Translations under genes and position numbers: made by a program
In this document: piece by piece, positions 8,127-15,870 of the stretch
How positions within the stretch are numbered: position 1 is the first letter of the stretch
Layout: each line of letters begins with the position of its first letter
NCBI RefSeq assembly: GCF_004684095.1
Contig: NZ_SRII01000007.1
Coordinates: 1-64,000, forward strand
Direction: 5' to 3'
Source: Hymenobacter sp. UV11
GTDB lineage: Bacteria; Bacteroidota; Bacteroidia; Cytophagales; Hymenobacteraceae
DNA length: 64,000 nucleotides
The notes under the pieces: generated by a model
Databases searched by the model: none
Told to the model about the DNA's origin: nothing
Seen by the model: the letters and a program-made list of their open reading frames with translations, nothing else

Positions 8127-9002
8127 ATGCCTACCCACCCCGTCATCCTTACCGAGTGCCCGCGCGATGCCATGCAGGGGCTGCCCGAGTTCATCCCTAC
8201 CCCCCTCAAAACGGCCTACCTCCAACAGCTGCTGGCCGTGGGCTTCGATGTGCTCGACTTCGGCTCGTTTGTGTCGCCCAAGGCCATTCCGCAGCTGCGC
8301 GACACGGCCGAGGTGCTCGCCGGCCTCGACCTCGACCGCACCCGCACCAAATTATTAGCCATCGTGGCCAACCAGCGCGGGGCCGAGCAGGCCGCCAGCC
8401 ACCCCGAAATCCACTACCTGGGCTTCCCGCTTTCGGTGAGCGAAACCTTCCAGCGCCGCAATACCAACCAGACCATCGCCGAGGCGCTAACCGATGTAGC
8501 CGCCATGCACGAGCTGTGCGAGCGCCGGGGTAAAACGCTGATAGTCTATTTGTCAATGGGTTTCGGCAACCCCTACGGCGACCCCTACAGCCCGGCCCTC
8601 GTGGCTGACTTCACGCAGCGGCTCGCTACGCTGGGCGTGCGCATCGTGGCCCTGTCCGACACCATCGGCGCGAGCACGCCTGCGCTCATCACGCCCTTGT
8701 TTGAAGAGCTGATTCCGGCCTTTCCGCACATTGAGTTCGGCGCGCACCTGCACACTACCCCCGGTACCTGGCTCGAAAAGGTGCAGGCCGCCTACCAGGC
8801 CGGCTGCCGCCGCTTCGACGGCGCGCTCGGCGGCATCGGCGGCTGCCCCATGGCCGCCGACGTGCTCACCGGCAACATGGCCACCGAGAACCTGCTGGCA
8901 TTTTTGAAGGGGGTAGGGGAGGAAACGCTCCTCGACCCCGCGGCTTTTGCCAATGCGCAGGCACAGGCCGCCCTGGTATTTGCCCCCACCCACGCCGCCT
9001 AG
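8127..9002 (+). CDS. Hydroxymethylglutaryl-CoA lyase
   Basis: This 291-residue DRE-TIM metallolyase is predicted to split HMG-CoA into acetoacetate and acetyl-CoA at the end of leucine breakdown. Visible motifs are TECPRDAMQG near the N-terminus (the metal-binding Asp and substrate Arg), the HLHTTPG metal ligands, and GCRRFDGALGGIGGCPMA, which carries the family's catalytic cysteine loop. The ATG at 8127 gives a normal length; the upstream extension runs through a repeat. The following Fe-S protein gene is 63 bases downstream on the same strand, so the two may be co-transcribed. Confidence 0.88.
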   Translation: MPTHPVILTECPRDAMQGLPEFIPTPLKTAYLQQLLAVGFDVLDFGSFVSPKAIPQLRDTAEVLAGLDLDRTRTKLLAIVANQRGAEQAASHPEIHYLGFPLSVSETFQRRNTNQTIAEALTDVAAMHELCERRGKTLIVYLSMGFGNPYGDPYSPALVADFTQRLATLGVRIVALSDTIGASTPALITPLFEELIPAFPHIEFGAHLHTTPGTWLEKVQAAYQAGCRRFDGALGGIGGCPMAADVLTGNMATENLLAFLKGVGEETLLDPAAFANAQAQAALVFAPTHAA

Positions 9003-9041
9003 CTTCCGCGTCTTCCGCGAATTCTTCCGCGTCTTCCGCGG
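9003..9041. repeat. Short direct repeat of (A/C)TTCCGCG
   Basis: Four copies of TTCCGCG spaced 9-12 bases apart fill the start of the gap between two genes. Read on the other strand the unit is CGCGGAA, close to the CGCGGAT unit in the arms around the GxxExxY gene. Confidence 0.5.
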
Positions 9042-9065
9042 TAAATTTTATCCGCGCCATCAGCC

Positions 9066-9809
9066 ATGCCCACGCCTCAAGTCGATATTTTCATCCCCTG
9101 CTTCGTTGACCAGCTCTACCCGCACACCGCCCTCAACATGGTGAAAGTGCTGGAAAAAGCCGGCTGCCAGGTGCACTACAACCCCGCCCAAACCTGCTGC
9201 GGCCAGCCGGCCTACAACGCAGGCTACAAGGAGGAAAGCCGCGACATCGCCACCAAGTTTCTCACCGATTTCGCCCCGCATTCCAACGAGCCGCGCTACG
9301 TGGTCAGCCCCTCGGCCTCGTGCGTGGGCATGGTGCGCAATGCCTACTCGCACCTCTTCGCCGGCTCGCCCGAGGCGGCGCGCTGCCAGGGCGTGCAGCG
9401 CCGCACCTACGAGCTGACCGAATTCCTGACCGATGTGCTGAATGTCAGCACTATCCCCGGTGCGGCGCTGGCCGGCACCTACACCTACCACGACTCCTGC
9501 TCGGCGCTGCGCGAGTGTGGCATCCGGGAGGCGCCGCGCCGCCTGCTCGATGGCGTGGCTGGCCTCAGCCGCCTTGAAATGGCCGAAACCACCACCTGCT
9601 GCGGCTTCGGTGGCACCTTCGCTGTGAAGTTTGAGGCCATTTCAGTGGCCATGGCGCAGCAAAAAGTGGAGCACGCCCTGGCCACCGGCGCCGACTACAT
9701 CGTGAGCACCGACGTGAGCTGCCTCATGCACCTGGAGGCGTATATTCGGCGCGAAAAGCTGGCTATCAAAACGATGCACATTGCCGATGTATTGGCTAGC
9801 GGCTGGTAG
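9066..9809 (+). CDS. (Fe-S)-binding protein, LutA/LldE-like
   Basis: This is a 247-residue protein with two cysteine-rich CCG modules, TCCGQP (about residue 44) and TCCGFGG (about residue 179), plus further conserved Cys and His residues (PCFVDQ, YHDSCSALRE). That is the pattern of LutA/LldE, the small subunit of the Fe-S lactate or glycolate oxidation complex. The usual partners LutB and LutC are not next to it here. Its function is therefore inferred from family only, and another electron-transfer role is possible. Confidence 0.8.
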   Translation: MPTPQVDIFIPCFVDQLYPHTALNMVKVLEKAGCQVHYNPAQTCCGQPAYNAGYKEESRDIATKFLTDFAPHSNEPRYVVSPSASCVGMVRNAYSHLFAGSPEAARCQGVQRRTYELTEFLTDVLNVSTIPGAALAGTYTYHDSCSALRECGIREAPRRLLDGVAGLSRLEMAETTTCCGFGGTFAVKFEAISVAMAQQKVEHALATGADYIVSTDVSCLMHLEAYIRREKLAIKTMHIADVLASGW

Positions 9810-9856
9810 CTGCCCGGTGGCGTGGCGCCCTTCACCCGTAAGATAAGTTGCTTGCC

Positions 9857-11050
9857 ATGACCAGAATTCCCGTTTGCCTCGCTGCCCTACCCCCGCTGGC
9901 GCTGGCTATGCTGGTGGGCTGCCAGCTGGCCCAACGCACCAAATCAGCTGCCACGCTGCCCAAAGCGCCGGCTGCCACTAGCTGGGCGCTGCTGGGCTTC
10001 ACCAAGGCCGATAGTAGCAACCCCGTGCTGGGCCCCAGCCCGGCCGGGGTCTTTACGGACCCCATCCTCCAACTAGCGGTGCAGTGGGAGGAAAAGGACG
10101 TGTTTAACCCGGCCGCCACCGTGAAAGACGGCCAGGTGTGGCTGCTGTACCGGGCCGAAAATGAGGTGAGAAAATTTGCCAAAACCTCGCGTATCGGGCT
10201 GGCTACTAGTGCCGATGGTGTTCACTTTGCCCGGCAGCCTACCCCCGTACTTTACCCCGCCAACGACGCGCAGAAAAAATACGAGTGGCCCGGTGGCACC
10301 GAAGACCCGCGCTTGGTGGAAGGCCCTAACCACCTCTACTACCTCACCTACACTGCCTACGACGGCCACCTGGCCCGCCTGCACGTAGCTACCTCGCCCG
10401 ACCTGCGGCACTGGACCAAATACGGCAACGTCTTCGCCGGGGCCTACGGCGGCAAGTACGTCGATAAGTGGGCCAAGTCGGGTGCCATCGTGGCGCGTTA
10501 TGAGGCCGATGGCCGCGTAGTAGCCGCTCAAATCAACGGTAGCTACTGGATGTATTGGGGCGATACCCAAATCTGGCTGGCCACCTCCCCCGACCTCATT
10601 CACTGGACGCCCCTGGAAATGACGCCCGGCGAGCGGCCCCCCGTGCCCCTGCGCAGCACCGCCGCCACCGTGTCCGACCTGCGCGTGATACTGCCGACCC
10701 GCGCCGGCAAATTCGACAGTGACCTGGTGGAGCCCGGCCCGCCGGCCATGCTCACCGACCAGGGCATCCGGCTGCTCTACAACGGCCGCAACGAGCCGGC
10801 TTTTGGCGATAAGGCGCTGCCCGCCGGCACCTACGCGGCCGGGCAGGCGCTCTTCGACCGCCGCGACCCCACGAAGCTGCTCCGGCGCCTCGATACCTGT
10901 TTTCTGCGCCCCGACCGCCCCTACGAAATCACCGGCCAGGTCAACCAAGTGGTATTTTTAGAAGCCTTGGTGCGGCTCAATAATCGCTGGCTGCTCTACT
11001 ACGGCACGGCCGATTCTAAAATTGCCGTTGCCACCCGGCCAGTGGAGTAG
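9857..11050 (+). CDS. GH130-like glycosidase/phosphorylase, lipoprotein
   Basis: This 397-residue five-bladed propeller enzyme acts on beta-mannosides in known GH130 relatives, either by phosphorolysis or by hydrolysis. It has a lipoprotein signal (MLVGC). Conserved segments include DVFNPAA, YRAENE and GGTEDPRL, whose Asp is the proposed catalytic acid in the family. A lipoprotein signal argues for a cell-surface or periplasmic hydrolase rather than a cytosolic phosphorylase. The ATG at 9857 gives the signal peptide. The convergent dapA follows 20 bases later. Confidence 0.82.
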   Translation: MTRIPVCLAALPPLALAMLVGCQLAQRTKSAATLPKAPAATSWALLGFTKADSSNPVLGPSPAGVFTDPILQLAVQWEEKDVFNPAATVKDGQVWLLYRAENEVRKFAKTSRIGLATSADGVHFARQPTPVLYPANDAQKKYEWPGGTEDPRLVEGPNHLYYLTYTAYDGHLARLHVATSPDLRHWTKYGNVFAGAYGGKYVDKWAKSGAIVARYEADGRVVAAQINGSYWMYWGDTQIWLATSPDLIHWTPLEMTPGERPPVPLRSTAATVSDLRVILPTRAGKFDSDLVEPGPPAMLTDQGIRLLYNGRNEPAFGDKALPAGTYAAGQALFDRRDPTKLLRRLDTCFLRPDRPYEITGQVNQVVFLEALVRLNNRWLLYYGTADSKIAVATRPVE

Positions 11051-11070
11051 GGGGTAGGGAAGTCTCTATC

Positions 11071-11934
11071 TTACAGCAGCGTTTTAATGCGGCTCGTCAG
11101 CTCCTCGCTGGCGGGCACCAGAGGTAGGCGTACGGCGGCGTCGCACACGCCTTGCAGGGCCAGCGCGGCCTTCACGCCCACAGGGTTACCTTCCTCGTAC
11201 ATGAGTGGGTTGAGTGGCACTAGGCCGTAGAGCAACTGCTGAGCACCGGCGAAGTCGCCGGCCAGCGCGGCGCGGGTCATGTTGCTGAAGCGCTGCGGAA
11301 ACGCATTGGCCATCACCGAGATAATGCCCTGGCCGCCGCAGGCAATGAGCGGCAGCGTGAGCATGTCATCGCCGCTCAAAAACAGGAAGTCGGCAGGCTT
11401 ACTGACCAAGATGGCCAGGCACTGCTCCATATTGCCGCTGGCTTCCTTGATGCCGATAATATTGGCGTGCTGGGCCAGCCGGAGCGTGGTATCGGCCGTG
11501 AGGTTGGAACTGGTGCGGCCAGGCACGTTATACAGGATGAGGGGTAGGGGCGAGGCATCGGCCAGGCGCTGATAATGAGCCATTATGCCGGCCTGGCTGG
11601 GTTTATTGTAGGCCGGGCTGGCCGACAGGATGGCTACTACGCCTGTCAGGTCCGTTTCGCGCAGCTGGCGCTCCACGGTGGCCGTGTCGTTGCCGCCGAT
11701 GCCGTACACCAGCGGCACGCGGCCGGCCACGTGCTCATGCGCAAGGCGCAGTAAATCAGTCTTTTCGTCGGGGGTGACGGTGGGCGACTCGCCCGTGGTG
11801 CCGTTGATAACCAGGTACTCTACCCCGCCAGTGATGGTAAAATCGAGGAGCCGTAGCCAGGCGGCCGTATCGACTGCGCCAGTGGGGGTAAAGGGTGTCA
11901 CCAGGGCCACGCCGGTGCCGTGTAGTTTGTTCAT
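11071..11934 (-). CDS. dapA: 4-hydroxy-tetrahydrodipicolinate synthase
   Basis: This is a 287-residue class I aldolase of lysine and diaminopimelate synthesis, condensing pyruvate with aspartate semialdehyde. Typical motifs are GTTGESPTV near residue 45, LYNVPGRT with the triad tyrosine, and GIKEASGN with the Schiff-base lysine. Length is standard. Its promoter region overlaps the start of the divergent deacetylase gene. Confidence 0.95.
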   Translation of the reverse strand: MNKLHGTGVALVTPFTPTGAVDTAAWLRLLDFTITGGVEYLVINGTTGESPTVTPDEKTDLLRLAHEHVAGRVPLVYGIGGNDTATVERQLRETDLTGVVAILSASPAYNKPSQAGIMAHYQRLADASPLPLILYNVPGRTSSNLTADTTLRLAQHANIIGIKEASGNMEQCLAILVSKPADFLFLSGDDMLTLPLIACGGQGIISVMANAFPQRFSNMTRAALAGDFAGAQQLLYGLVPLNPLMYEEGNPVGVKAALALQGVCDAAVRLPLVPASEELTSRIKTLL

Positions 11935-11959
11935 CCGCTGTGGAGGTTGTTGCTTTGTG

Positions 11960-11967
11960 CAAAAGTA
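11960..11967 (-). promoter_or_regulatory. Candidate -7 box of dapA
   Basis: On the minus strand the sequence is TACTTTTG, a full match to TAnnTTTG, ending 26 bases before the dapA ATG at 11934. Confidence 0.5.
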
Positions 11968-12014
11968 CGCTTCTCGTCCGCCGTCGCGCTCAGCCGGCCA
12001 TTTTTTCTGTATTC

Positions 12015-12956
12015 TTGAAAACCCTGTTCTCTGCGGCCAGCCTGGTAGCCGCTACCCTGGCCCTCACCGCCTGCGACTCCAAAACTGCCACTACCGGCGA
12101 AGCCAAAATGCCCTCCACTGCCGAAAATATGGGCAAGGATGCGGCCGCCAAAACCGATGAAGTGGCGCCTACCTCCGGCACTGCCGCCGTGGCCGCCGAC
12201 GAGGCCAACGCCAAGCCCGGCCCCGACCCCAGCACCATCCCGGCCGCCAAAGCTGGCGATGCCGCTGCCATCTACGCCCGCCCGCAGGTGCCGATTCTGT
12301 GCTACCACCAGATTCGCGACTGGACGGCCCGCGACTCGAAAGGCGCTAAAGACTACATCATTCCCATCGCGGCGTTCAAAGCCCAAGTGAAGATGCTGGC
12401 CGACAGCGGCTACCACAGCATTCAGCCCGACCAGCTCTACGCCTACCTCACCACCGGCGCGCCCCTACCCCCCAAGCCGGTGATGCTGACGTTTGACGAT
12501 ACCGACCTCGACCAATTTACCATCGCCCGCCCCACGCTGGCCCAGTACGGCTACAAGGGCGTGTACTTCGTGATGACCGTGAGCCTCGGCCGCCCGCACT
12601 ACATGACCAAGGATATGGTGAAGCAGCTCTCCGACGAGGGCAACCAAATCGGCTCGCATACCTGGGACCACCACAACGTGAAGAAGTACCAGGGCCAGGA
12701 CTGGGTGACCCAAATTGACAAGCCGACCAAAACGCTTGAAGATATTACGGGCAAGAAAATCAAGTACTTCGCCTACCCCTTCGGCCTCTGGAACACGCAG
12801 GCTTTCCCCGAGCTGAAGCAGCGCGGCTTCGTGGCCGCCTTCTCGCTGGCCGAAAAGCGCGACCAGACGGACCCGCTCTTCACCATCCGGCGCATCATCG
12901 CCAGCGGCTACTGGACGCCCCGCACCCTGCACAACAACATGGTGCAGAGCTTTTAA
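12015..12956 (+). CDS. Polysaccharide deacetylase family lipoprotein
   Basis: This is a predicted NodB-fold (CE4-type) deacetylase of about 313 residues. A signal peptide with lipobox LTAC, a low-complexity linker rich in A, K, D and P (about residues 20-85), and the NodB domain follow in order. Motif 1 is LTFDDTDLD, which holds two aspartates. Motif 2 is SHTWDHH, the two metal histidines spaced HxxxH. There is no ATG before the signal peptide; the TTG at 12015 makes the signal start naturally (M-KTLFSAASL). The open frame extends upstream to 11895 but that part does not look like protein. The target could be surface polysaccharide or peptidoglycan. Confidence 0.8.
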   Translation: MKTLFSAASLVAATLALTACDSKTATTGEAKMPSTAENMGKDAAAKTDEVAPTSGTAAVAADEANAKPGPDPSTIPAAKAGDAAAIYARPQVPILCYHQIRDWTARDSKGAKDYIIPIAAFKAQVKMLADSGYHSIQPDQLYAYLTTGAPLPPKPVMLTFDDTDLDQFTIARPTLAQYGYKGVYFVMTVSLGRPHYMTKDMVKQLSDEGNQIGSHTWDHHNVKKYQGQDWVTQIDKPTKTLEDITGKKIKYFAYPFGLWNTQAFPELKQRGFVAAFSLAEKRDQTDPLFTIRRIIASGYWTPRTLHNNMVQSF

Positions 12957-12970
12957 AGTAAAATCGTCCA

Positions 12971-13055
12971 TCATTGCGAGCCCGCGAAGCAATCGCACTA
13001 GAACGAAATCGTTCGGGTGTCGTGCTGTTGCGATTGCTTCGCAGGCTCGCAATGA
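12971..13055. repeat. Intergenic palindrome, TCATTGCGAGC family
   Basis: TCATTGCGAGCCCGCGAAGC at 12971 pairs with its complement ending at 13055, with one mismatch over 27 bases. The loop contains a second small hairpin (GAACGA/TCGTTC, 13001-13014). It lies between convergent genes. A sister copy is at 62905-62988. Confidence 0.8.
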
Positions 13056-13091
13056 CAGACGGGTTGCGAGAGCTTTTCGCTGGAAACCGCG

Positions 13092-14270
13092 CTAGATGGC
13101 TAGCTGAAAGCCCTGGCCCTGTCCCCGAAGCGACGATTGCCGGATAATCAGCTCACTCTTTACCACGCAGGTGCGGGGCTCGAAGCGCTCCTGTAGCTTC
13201 ACCTGCTCCAGAAATAAGTGCGCCGCCTGCTGGCCAATGCGGTAGGGGTGGAGGTCGACGGTGGTGAGGCCAGGCTCGATGAGGCTAGCCAGAAACTCAT
13301 CGCCAAAGCCTGCAATGGCCATGTCTTCGGGCACGCGCCGGCCCCGGCTGCGCAGGGCCAGAATGAGGTCGAAGGCGTTGGTATAGTTGATGGAGAAAAT
13401 GGCATCGGGCGGGTTGGGCAGTGCCAGCCAGGCATCAAGGCAGGCCACCGCCGACTCGGCGCGGAAGTCAATATGGGCAATCAATTCTTCCTCCACCGGC
13501 AGGCCGTGCTTGCGCAGCGCCCCCAGGTAGCCCGCCTGCCGCTGCTGGCTGATGAGCAGTGACGCCGGCCCCGCCAGGATGGCAATGCGGCGGCAGCCCT
13601 CCAGCACCAGGTGCTCGGTCACGGCGAAGGCCCCGCTCCAGTCGTCAATCATCACCCTGGACACGTTTTCCTGGTTATACACCCGGTCGAAGTGCACGAT
13701 GGGAATGTCGCGGCAGGCCGTGGAGCTCATGTGGTCGAAGTTCTCGGTTTCGCGCGAGTGGCAGATGAGCAGCCCATCGACCTGGCTGGCCACCAGCGCC
13801 TGCACATTGCTCACCTCCGTGGCGTACGACTCCTTCGACTGGCAAATCATTACCCGGTAGCCCGCCTCGGTAGCCACCTGCTGAATGCCACTCACGGCGG
13901 TAGCAAAAAAGGGCCGCTCCAGGTCCGGTATCACCACGCCGATGGTATTGGTAGCGCGGTTCTTCAGGCTCTGGGCCAGTAGGTTGGGCTGGTAATCGAG
14001 CTGCCGGGCGGCATCCAGAATGGCCTGCCGCGTCACGGGGCTGATATCGCTGTGCCCATTGAGCGCCCTCGATACGGTGGATGGGGCTACCCCCACCTGC
14101 CGGGCCACGTCGGCAATGGTAGCATGGTGGCGCTTGCGGCTAGGCACGCCGGCCGGCCGCTCGGCCGTGAAATGATACTCGCAGGACTTGCAAAAAAAGC
14201 GTTGCCGCCCCCGCACAAAGCCTGCTTTAAGCACATCATCGGCCAGGCTACACTTAACACATTTGACCAT
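13092..14270 (-). CDS. LacI family regulator with N-terminal zinc ribbon
   Basis: This 392-residue transcription factor probably controls the adjacent glucuronoxylan locus. The first 36 residues form a CX2C-X19-CX2C zinc ribbon (C4, C7, C27, C30) like those in InsA-type transposase N-termini. The LacI helix-turn-helix follows (about 48-95, DVARQVGVAPSTVSRALNG), then the hinge (QSLKNRATNTIGVVIPD) and a periplasmic-binding-protein-like sensor domain. An extra N-terminal zinc ribbon is not standard for LacI proteins. It diverges from mannonate dehydratase across 307 bases that hold a 34-bp palindrome. The inducer is unknown; a glucuronate-pathway intermediate is a reasonable guess. Confidence 0.88.
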   Translation of the reverse strand: MVKCVKCSLADDVLKAGFVRGRQRFFCKSCEYHFTAERPAGVPSRKRHHATIADVARQVGVAPSTVSRALNGHSDISPVTRQAILDAARQLDYQPNLLAQSLKNRATNTIGVVIPDLERPFFATAVSGIQQVATEAGYRVMICQSKESYATEVSNVQALVASQVDGLLICHSRETENFDHMSSTACRDIPIVHFDRVYNQENVSRVMIDDWSGAFAVTEHLVLEGCRRIAILAGPASLLISQQRQAGYLGALRKHGLPVEEELIAHIDFRAESAVACLDAWLALPNPPDAIFSINYTNAFDLILALRSRGRRVPEDMAIAGFGDEFLASLIEPGLTTVDLHPYRIGQQAAHLFLEQVKLQERFEPRTCVVKSELIIRQSSLRGQGQGFQLAI

Positions 14271-14372
14271 AAAGCAAGGGTGGGAAGAAAGTTAGATAAT
14301 GCGAAGGTCGTTCAGAAGGTACGAAGTAGCTATCGGAAAGTAGCGCCCGGAAAAATATTTTGCGAAAATTAG

Positions 14373-14406
14373 CTATCGGTGACGTTTCCGGAAACGTTGC
14401 CGATAG
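14373..14406. promoter_or_regulatory. Probable operator of the LacI-type regulator
   Basis: A 34-bp imperfect palindrome (15 of 17 positions paired) is centred on the perfect 16-mer ACGTTTCCGGAAACGT (14382-14397). The outer arms are CTATCGG and CCGATAG. A further AGCTATCGG half-site lies at 14328-14336. The core resembles LacI-family operators with a central CG. It lies in the 307-base gap between the divergent regulator and uxuA genes, about 40 bases upstream of the uxuA promoter's -33 element. The rest of the gap is AT-rich and shows nothing else. Confidence 0.65.
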
Positions 14407-14445
14407 TTTTTATGGCTATTTTCCTTGATTTTTAGCTTTTTAACC

Positions 14446-14477
14446 TTTTGCAAGTGGTAACAGTGCCGTTACATTTG
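14446..14477 (+). promoter_or_regulatory. Promoter of the uxuA-GH67 operon
   Basis: TTTTG at 14446-14450 and TACATTTG at 14470-14477, separated by 19 bases, match both parts of the Bacteroidota promoter (TTTG, 19-21 bases, TAnnTTTG). The CDS starts about 100 bases downstream. Confidence 0.6.
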
Positions 14478-14577
14478 ACTAAGATTCCCCTCCAGCCTAT
14501 TGTCATTCGCCAGCCTAGAGATAGGTAAAGCGGCTAGTTGAGATAGGTAAAAAATTGCACTCTTACGCTAAGCTGCC

Positions 14578-15819
14578 ATGCTGCACACTATGCGCTGGTT
14601 CGGGCCCAACGACCCGGTTTCCCTCTTCGACCTTCGGCAGGCAGGTTGTGCCGGAGTGGTCACTGCCTTGCACCAGTTGCCGGTAGGGGTAGTGTGGCCC
14701 GTGGCCGAGATTCAGGCCCGGCAGCAGCTCATCGAGGCCAGTAACCAAACCCATTCGCCCCTGCATTGGGCTGTGGTAGAGAGCCTACCCGTTCACGAGG
14801 ATATCAAGAAAGGTCGGCCCAGCCGCGACGCCTACATTGCCAATTACCAGCAGTCGCTGCGCAATTTGGCAGCCTGCGGCGTGCGCACGGTGTGCTACAA
14901 TTTTATGCCCGTGCTCGATTGGTCGCGTACCGACCTGAGCTACGAAATGCCCGATGGCTCGCGGGCGCTGCGCTTCGTGTGGCAGGATTTTGCCGTGTTT
15001 GACTTGTGCATTTTAAAGCGCCCCGGCGCCGAGGCCGACTACGAGCTTGCCGTGGCCGCCGCCGCGCGCCAGCAGTTTGCCGGCATGAGCGCCGAGGCGA
15101 TAACCCAGCTTACCAACACTACACTGCTGGGCCTGCCCGGCTCGGAGGAGGCATTCGAGCTGAGCCATTTTCAGGATTATTTAGATGAGTACAAGGCCAT
15201 TGACGCTGCTGCGCTCACGGCCAACCTGCACTACTTCATTCAGCAGGTAGCGCCGGTGGCGGAGGAAGTCGGCATCGGCCTGTGTATCCACCCCGACGAC
15301 CCACCCTTCCCGCTGCTGGGCCTACCCCGGGTAGTGAGCACCGAAGCCGACTTGGCCGGCCTGCTTGCCGCCTGCGACGTGCGCGCCAACGGCCTGACCT
15401 TCTGCACCGGCTCGCTGGGCGTGCGCCCCGACAACGACCTGGCCGGCATGATTGCGCGCTTTGGCGCGCGCATTCACTTTGTGCACCTGCGCACCACCAA
15501 GCGCGAGGAAAACCCGCGCAACTTCCACGAGGCCGACCACCTGGCCGGCGACGTGGATATGTACGCCGTGGTGCGGGCGCTGGTAGAAGAAGAATTGCGG
15601 CGTGAGGCCGCCGGCGAGGAAATCACGGCCCTGCCCATGCGCCCCGACCACGGCCACCAGATGCTCGACGACCTGAACACCGCTAAACGAACCTACCCCG
15701 GCTACTCAGCCATCGGCCGCCTGCGTGGCCTGGCCGAGCTGCGCGGCCTCGAATACGGCCTGCGCCGTGCCCTGACTGAGGAAGTGAACGTGAAGAATGA
15801 GGAAGTTATTTCTCGTTAA
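14578..15819 (+). CDS. uxuA: Mannonate dehydratase
   Basis: This enzyme turns D-mannonate into 2-keto-3-deoxygluconate in glucuronate breakdown. It has 413 residues, close to the usual length. The family start MRWFGPND is present a few residues in, with GVVTALH and then CIHPDDPP, whose histidine is a metal ligand. FCTGSLG and the HxR segment [10 protein letters not shown] follow, and near the end MRPDHGHQM carries the last metal ligands. It is the first gene of the operon downstream of the LacI-type regulator and precedes the alpha-glucuronidase that would supply the glucuronate. Confidence 0.93.
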   Translation: MLHTMRWFGPNDPVSLFDLRQAGCAGVVTALHQLPVGVVWPVAEIQARQQLIEASNQTHSPLHWAVVESLPVHEDIKKGRPSRDAYIANYQQSLRNLAACGVRTVCYNFMPVLDWSRTDLSYEMPDGSRALRFVWQDFAVFDLCILKRPGAEADYELAVAAAARQQFAGMSAEAITQLTNTTLLGLPGSEEAFELSHFQDYLDEYKAIDAAALTANLHYFIQQVAPVAEEVGIGLCIHPDDPPFPLLGLPRVVSTEADLAGLLAACDVRANGLTFCTGSLGVRPDNDLAGMIARFGARIHFVHLRTTKREENPRNFHEADHLAGDVDMYAVVRALVEEELRREAAGEEITALPMRPDHGHQMLDDLNTAKRTYPGYSAIGRLRGLAELRGLEYGLRRALTEEVNVKNEEVISR

Positions 15820-15870
15820 TTCTTCGCGCTGACTACCTGCATTTTACTCCACTTTTCCCACCCGCCCGCC

